From Pseudomonas sp. Bout1 (GTDB taxonomy: Bacteria; Pseudomonadota; Gammaproteobacteria; Pseudomonadales; Pseudomonadaceae), in contig NZ_JAVIWK010000001.1 of NCBI RefSeq assembly GCF_034314165.1, forward strand, positions 5,905,001-5,969,000: a stretch of 64,000 nucleotides of DNA, read 5' to 3'. How positions within the stretch are numbered: position 1 is the stretch's first letter; each line of letters opens with the position of its first letter. Shown piece after piece: positions 60,012 to 64,000 of the stretch. The position numbers and the translations under genes are program-made. Under the pieces are notes generated by a model. It was given only the letters and a program-made list of their open reading frames with translations, did not search any database and was not told where the DNA came from.

Positions 60012-60399
60012 CGGAAGATCCTTGCACCAGGTCGGAGTGAGAAATCGATGGAAGCAATTCGCAGGTCGCCAATTGCCAGGCAAAGGTCTGCCAGCGCTTG
60101 AGGCGGCAGGCACAGTGAGAAAGTTTTTCCAGGTCACGCAACGGGCGCCAGGCCTGGTCCAGGCACATGGACCGCCAATGCCAGGGCAAGGCGATGTCGG
60201 AGGCGGTGTCGAGCAGCAGGCGAAATGAGGTTTCGCCGATGGTCCACGGATGGGTCGCAGTGCAACAGGCGAGGTACCGGCCTTCGGCCAGGTAATGTTC
60301 GATCAGGCGGGGCTCGTCGGGATCAAGGCCGCAGCGAATCTGACGACTCATCCAGCGCCAGCTTTCCAGGTAAGGATCCTCATGCAGGACAGAACTCAT
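60004..60399 (-). CDS. fagA: Fur-associated protein FagA
   Basis: A 131-aa soluble Trp- and Cys-rich protein, positioned first in the operon with fumC and sodA exactly as PAO1 fagA. Function is not known. ATG 60399 lies about 35 nt after the Fur-type site. Confidence 0.82.
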   Translation of the reverse strand: MSSVLHEDPYLESWRWMSRQIRCGLDPDEPRLIEHYLAEGRYLACCTATHPWTIGETSFRLLLDTASDIALPWHWRSMCLDQAWRPLRDLEKLSHCACRLKRWQTFAWQLATCELLPSISHSDLVQGSSDE

Positions 60400-60432
60400 G
60401 ATCCACGCTCATTCGGTAATGATATTTATTAT

Positions 60433-60452
60433 TAAATGATATTGAGAATCAA
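60433..60452 (-). promoter_or_regulatory. Fur box upstream of fagA
   Basis: AAATGATATTGAGAATCA (read on plus) resembles the 19-bp Fur operator GATAATGATAATCATTATC, and the AT-rich stretch continues left to about 60417, where a second overlapping site is possible. It would repress fagA-fumC-orfX-sodA when iron is replete. Confidence 0.7.
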
Positions 60453-60490
60453 AACAAGCATCTGAGGTGATCACACGGAATTTCGGGCAT

Positions 60491-60529
60491 AAAAAAGGCG
60501 CGCCACCCAATGGGTGGCGCGCCTTTTTT
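60491..60529. terminator. Bidirectional intrinsic terminator after pmbA
   Basis: A perfect 13-bp stem (GGCGCGCCACCCA/TGGGTGGCGCGCC, 60497-60523) with A- and T-runs at its ends. Confidence 0.93.
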
Positions 60530-60547
60530 ACAGCGTCTGTCGGCGGG

Positions 60548-61894
60548 TCAGCTGCCGGCGACGGTCATCTTCTCGATCAACACCGAACCGGTGCGGATGT
60601 TGCTGCGCAGTTCCAGGTCATTACCCACCGCGACAATCTGCTTGAACATGTCGCGCATGTTGCCGGCGATGGTCACTTCCTGCACGGCGAACTGGATTTC
60701 ACCGTTTTCTACCCAGAAACCTGCCGCGCCACGGGAGTAATCGCCCGTGACCATGTTCAGGCCATGGCCCATCAACTCGGTAACCAGCAAGCCGCGGCCC
60801 ATGCGTCGCAACAACGCCGCCTGGTCTTCGTCGCCATGGGTGATGAACAGGTTGTGCACCCCGCCCGAGTTGGCCGTGCTGGGTAGCCCAAGCTTGCGAC
60901 CGGCGTAGGTGCCCAACACGTAGGACACCAGCTCACCGTTCTCGACGAACGGCTTGGCGTAGGTCGCCAGGCCATCACCGTCAAACGACGAACTGCCCAT
61001 GGCGCCCATCAGGTGCGGGCGCTCATCGATGGTCAGCCACTCCGGGAACAGCTTCTGGCCGATCGCGCCTTCCAGGAACGACGACTTGCGGTACAAATTG
61101 CCGCCGGAAATCGCCCCGAGGAAGCTGCCGAACAAACCACCGGCCAGTTCTGCCGAGAACAATACTGGCACTTCGCAGGTCGGCACCGGGCGCGCGCCCA
61201 GGCGGCTGGCCGCACGCTGCGCGGCACGTTGGCCGATAAGTACCGGGTCCATCAGCAAATCGCCCTGGCGATTAACGTCGTACCAGTAATCACGCTGCAT
61301 CTGGCCGTTGGCTTCGGCGATCATCACGCAGCTCAGGCTGTGACGTGTCGAGGCATAACCGCCGATAAAGCCGTGGCTGTTGCCATACACGCGGCAACCC
61401 TGATGGGTGCTCAAGGTGGTGCCATCAGCGTTCTTGATCCGGCTGTCGGCATCAAATGCCGCCGCTTCACAGGTCAGCGCTTGCTCAATGGCCTGCTCCG
61501 GGGTGATGTCCCAGGCATGAAACAGGTCAAAATCCTTCAAGTCACGAGCCATCAAGGCCGCATCGGCCAGGCCCGAGCTTTCGTCTTCAGAGGTGTGCTT
61601 GGCAATCGCCAGTGCGGCGGCGACGGTTTCACGAATCGCGTCCGGGCCACTGGCGGAGGTGCTGGCAGAACCTTTGCGCTGGCCCACATACAACGTGATG
61701 CCAAACCCCTGGTCGCGGTTGAATTCGACGGTTTCCACTTCCCGCTGACGCACCGATGTCGACAACCCCTGCTCCAGGGAAACCGCCACTTCACAGGCAC
61801 TGGCCCCCTGGCGCTTGGCCTCGGCAATGATCTGCTCGACTTGTTCCTGCAGTGCCGGTAACGCTTGCGGACCGACGCTTTGGGCTGCACTCAT
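60548..61894 (-). CDS. pmbA: Metalloprotease subunit PmbA (TldE)
   Basis: A 448-aa TldD/PmbA-family protein, the inactive-site partner of TldD in the heterodimeric protease that degrades unfolded peptides and matures microcin-like peptides. Motifs: LYVGQRKGSASTSA, GSSSFDGDGL and STANSGGVHNLF. ATG 61894 has GGAG 7 nt upstream. Divergent from yjgA. Confidence 0.93.
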   Translation of the reverse strand: MSAAQSVGPQALPALQEQVEQIIAEAKRQGASACEVAVSLEQGLSTSVRQREVETVEFNRDQGFGITLYVGQRKGSASTSASGPDAIRETVAAALAIAKHTSEDESSGLADAALMARDLKDFDLFHAWDITPEQAIEQALTCEAAAFDADSRIKNADGTTLSTHQGCRVYGNSHGFIGGYASTRHSLSCVMIAEANGQMQRDYWYDVNRQGDLLMDPVLIGQRAAQRAASRLGARPVPTCEVPVLFSAELAGGLFGSFLGAISGGNLYRKSSFLEGAIGQKLFPEWLTIDERPHLMGAMGSSSFDGDGLATYAKPFVENGELVSYVLGTYAGRKLGLPSTANSGGVHNLFITHGDEDQAALLRRMGRGLLVTELMGHGLNMVTGDYSRGAAGFWVENGEIQFAVQEVTIAGNMRDMFKQIVAVGNDLELRSNIRTGSVLIEKMTVAGS

Positions 61895-62002
61895 GGTTTT
61901 CTCCACTCAAATTCTGCTTTCGGTTAAGGCCTTCGAGCGACCGGGCCGGACAAGCGGCCCCCGACTGGTTATCATGGCGGCGTTTCTTTGCGGACTGCCA
62001 CC

Positions 62003-62524
62003 ATGGTTGATTCTTACGACGACTCCCTCGATGGGGAGAAAAGCAAATCTCAGGTCAAACGCGAGCTGCATGCTCTGGTTGACCTCGGCGAGCGCCTTAC
62101 AACACTCAAGCCTGACTTGTGTGCAAAACTGCCATTGACCGACGCTCTGCGCCGGGCTCTGAACGATGCGCCCAAGCACACCGCGAATATCGCGCGTAAA
62201 CGGCACCTTATGTTTATCGGCAAACTGATGCGCGACCAGGACACTGACGCCATTCTGACCTTGCTCGATCAACTCGATGCCTCCACTCGCCAGTACAACG
62301 AGCGCTTCCATAACCTGGAACGCTGGCGTGATCGCCTGATCGCCGGCGATGACGCGGTACTGGAGAAGTTCGTCATCGAGTACCCGGATGCCGATCGCCA
62401 ACAATTGCGCTCCCTGATCCGTCAGGCCCAGCACGAACTGGCGCAAAGCAAGCCACCGGCCTCCAGCCGAAAAATCTTCAAGTACATCCGTGAGCTGGAC
62501 GATAGTCAACGCGGCCTGCGCTGA
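62003..62524 (+). CDS. darP: Ribosome-associated protein DarP/YjgA
   Basis: A 173-aa DUF615 protein, with [20 protein letters not shown] near the N-terminus and [18 protein letters not shown] in the middle. The E. coli protein helps late 50S assembly. ATG 62003 is chosen by family length; an in-frame start at 61988 exists. Lies between pmbA and tldD as in PAO1. Confidence 0.92.
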   Translation: MVDSYDDSLDGEKSKSQVKRELHALVDLGERLTTLKPDLCAKLPLTDALRRALNDAPKHTANIARKRHLMFIGKLMRDQDTDAILTLLDQLDASTRQYNERFHNLERWRDRLIAGDDAVLEKFVIEYPDADRQQLRSLIRQAQHELAQSKPPASSRKIFKYIRELDDSQRGLR

Positions 62525-62569
62525 CCCTCTTCCCCGGGTGGCGACCTTCGCCACCCGAAGCTCCCGCTC

Positions 62570-64000
62570 CTACGACCCCGTGCCACCCACGGTGATCGCA
62601 TCAATTTTCAAGGTTGGCTGGCCAACACCCACCGGCACCGACTGCCCATCTTTCCCGCACGTGCCTACGCCGCTGTCCAGCGACAGGTCGTTACCGACCA
62701 TCGACACCTTGCTCATGGCTTCCGGGCCATTGCCAATCAACGTTGCACCCTTGACCGGCGCGGTGATCTTGCCGTCTTCGATCAAGTACGCTTCGCTGGT
62801 GGAAAACACAAACTTGCCGCTGGTGATGTCCACCTGCCCGCCGCCGAGGTTGGCGCAGTAGATACCGCGTTTCACCGAAGCGATGATTTCGGCCGGGTCG
62901 CTTTCGCCACCCAGCATGTAGGTGTTGGTCATGCGCGGCATCGGCAGGTGCGCGTAGGACTCGCGACGCCCGTTACCGGTACGCGCCACACCCATCAGGC
63001 GGGCGTTGAGCTTGTCTTGCATGTAGCCCTTGAGCACACCGTTTTCGATCAGCGTGGTGCACTCGGTGGGCGTGCCTTCGTCATCAACGCTCAATGAACC
63101 GCGACGCCCGGCCAGGGTGCCGTCATCGACGATGGTGCAGAGCTTGGACGCAACCATCTCGCCCATGCGCCCGCTGTAGGCGGAACTGCCCTTGCGGTTG
63201 AAGTCACCTTCCAGGCCGTGGCCCACCGCTTCATGCAGCAGTACGCCAGACCAGCCGGAACCCAGCACCACCGGCAACGTACCGGCCGGCGCCGGAATCG
63301 CTTCCAGGTTGACCAGCGCCTGGCGCAGCGCTTCACGGGCATAACCCATGGCGCGGTCTTCGGTGAGGAAATAACGGTAGTCGGTACGCCCGCCGCCGCC
63401 ATGGCCACCGCGCTCGCGGCGGCCGTTCTGCTCAACGATGACGCTGACATTGAAGCGCACCAGCGGCCGCACATCCGCCGCCAGGCCACCATCGGTGGAG
63501 GCCACGAGAATGCGCTCCCACACACCGGCCATGCTCACGGTGACTTGCTGGATACGCGGGTCCAGGGCGCGGGTTGCCGCGTCGACGCGCTTGAGCAGCT
63601 CGACCTTTTCGGCACGGCTGATCACTTCCAGCGGGTTATCCGGGGCATACAACTGGGCCACGTCCTGGGTGCTGAACGCCTGCACCGTGCCGTTTTGGCC
63701 GGCACGAGAGATCGAACGGGCGGCGCGAGCCGCCAGGCCCAAGGCCTCCAGGGTGATGGCGTTGCTGTAGGCAAAACCGGTTTTTTCTCCGGACTGTGCC
63801 CGCACGCCCACGCCTTGGTCGAGGTTGAAACTGCCTTCCTTGACGATCCCGTCTTCCAGGGCCCAGGACTCGGAAATCTGCCCCTGGAAATACAGGTCGG
63901 CAGCATCGATGCCTGGCCCGGCCAGATCGCCGAGGACCGCTTGCAAGCTTTCGATGGTCACGCCACCGGGCGCCAGGAGGTGTTCACTGACTGAGGACAA
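62570..64000 (-). CDS. tldD: Metalloprotease TldD, 5' end outside window
   Basis: 476 codons of TldD are present; homologues have about 480, so the true start lies a few codons beyond the right edge. The zinc motif [11 protein letters not shown] and GSGWSGVLL precede the conserved C-terminal [18 protein letters not shown]. It is the catalytic partner of PmbA. Convergent with yjgA, 45 nt apart, without an evident terminator. Confidence 0.94.
   Translation of the reverse strand: MSSVSEHLLAPGGVTIESLQAVLGDLAGPGIDAADLYFQGQISESWALEDGIVKEGSFNLDQGVGVRAQSGEKTGFAYSNAITLEALGLAARAARSISRAGQNGTVQAFSTQDVAQLYAPDNPLEVISRAEKVELLKRVDAATRALDPRIQQVTVSMAGVWERILVASTDGGLAADVRPLVRFNVSVIVEQNGRRERGGHGGGGRTDYRYFLTEDRAMGYAREALRQALVNLEAIPAPAGTLPVVLGSGWSGVLLHEAVGHGLEGDFNRKGSSAYSGRMGEMVASKLCTIVDDGTLAGRRGSLSVDDEGTPTECTTLIENGVLKGYMQDKLNARLMGVARTGNGRRESYAHLPMPRMTNTYMLGGESDPAEIIASVKRGIYCANLGGGQVDITSGKFVFSTSEAYLIEDGKITAPVKGATLIGNGPEAMSKVSMVGNDLSLDSGVGTCGKDGQSVPVGVGQPTLKIDAITVGGTGS

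Overview
The window is a chromosomal segment of a Pseudomonas species, most likely of the P. fluorescens group. GC content is high and REP/REPIN-type inverted repeats are frequent. Several blocks keep the gene order known from P. aeruginosa PAO1: rnpB-rsmI-lpoA-yraN-gmhA-yraP; mqo to hpt-upp-uraA; hisDG-murA-ibaG-mlaBCDEF-kdsDC-lptCAB-rpoN-hpf-ptsN-rapZ-ptsO-zip-sodA-orfX-fumC-fagA-pmbA-yjgA-tldD. All identifications rest on reading the sequence and on family knowledge; no database search was run.

Layout. 1-4.7 kb: 5' end of RNase P RNA (minus strand, leaving the window), rsmI, then lpoA-yraN-gmhA/diaA-yraP (envelope and LPS functions). 4.7-6.3 kb: an OmpA-domain protein and a glyoxalase-II-like hydrolase. 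6.5-10.3 kb: a pqi operon (two separate PqiA halves, the MCE protein PqiB, lipoprotein PqiC) and a small membrane protein. 10.3-18.7 kb: a MalT-like LuxR activator with DUF1329, DUF1302 and an acyl-CoA ligase, a probable lipid or hydrophobic-compound uptake module. 18.9-25.3 kb: the accessory centrepiece, a tandem array immunity-effector-immunity-effector-immunity built from Tle1-type (DUF2235) type VI lipase effectors and DUF3304 secreted proteins. 25.3-35 kb: LysE exporter, hydroxyacid dehydrogenase, rsmC, a manganese (yybP-ykoY) riboswitch with a GDT1/TMEM165 Mn exporter, M48 protease, HMCES-like protein, small conserved proteins, an acyltransferase and YajG. 35-40.6 kb: mqo, purine and pyrimidine salvage (hpt, upp, uraA). 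40.6-41.3 kb: a REP-rich junction holding a 299-bp tandem duplication of the hisC 3' end. 41-64 kb: histidine biosynthesis, murA, the Mla lipid-transport operon, Kdo synthesis and LPS export (kdsD to lptB), rpoN with the nitrogen PTS, the Fur-type fagA-fumC-orfX-sodA operon with a ZIP transporter, and the TldD/PmbA protease pair.

How the genes work together. Much of the window serves the envelope: peptidoglycan (lpoA, murA), LPS core and export (gmhA, kdsDC, lptCAB), phospholipid trafficking (mlaFEDCB, pqiABC) and outer-membrane lipoproteins. Iron and manganese physiology recurs in the Mn riboswitch exporter, the Fur-box fumC/sodA operon and the ZIP importer.

Most notable. In the 18.9-25.3 kb array the two effectors are almost identical except for one block of about 60 codons directly after the catalytic-His motif, and the three immunity copies differ mainly in one short block. 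This is the pattern expected if effector-immunity specificity is being diversified while the flanks are kept uniform by recombination.
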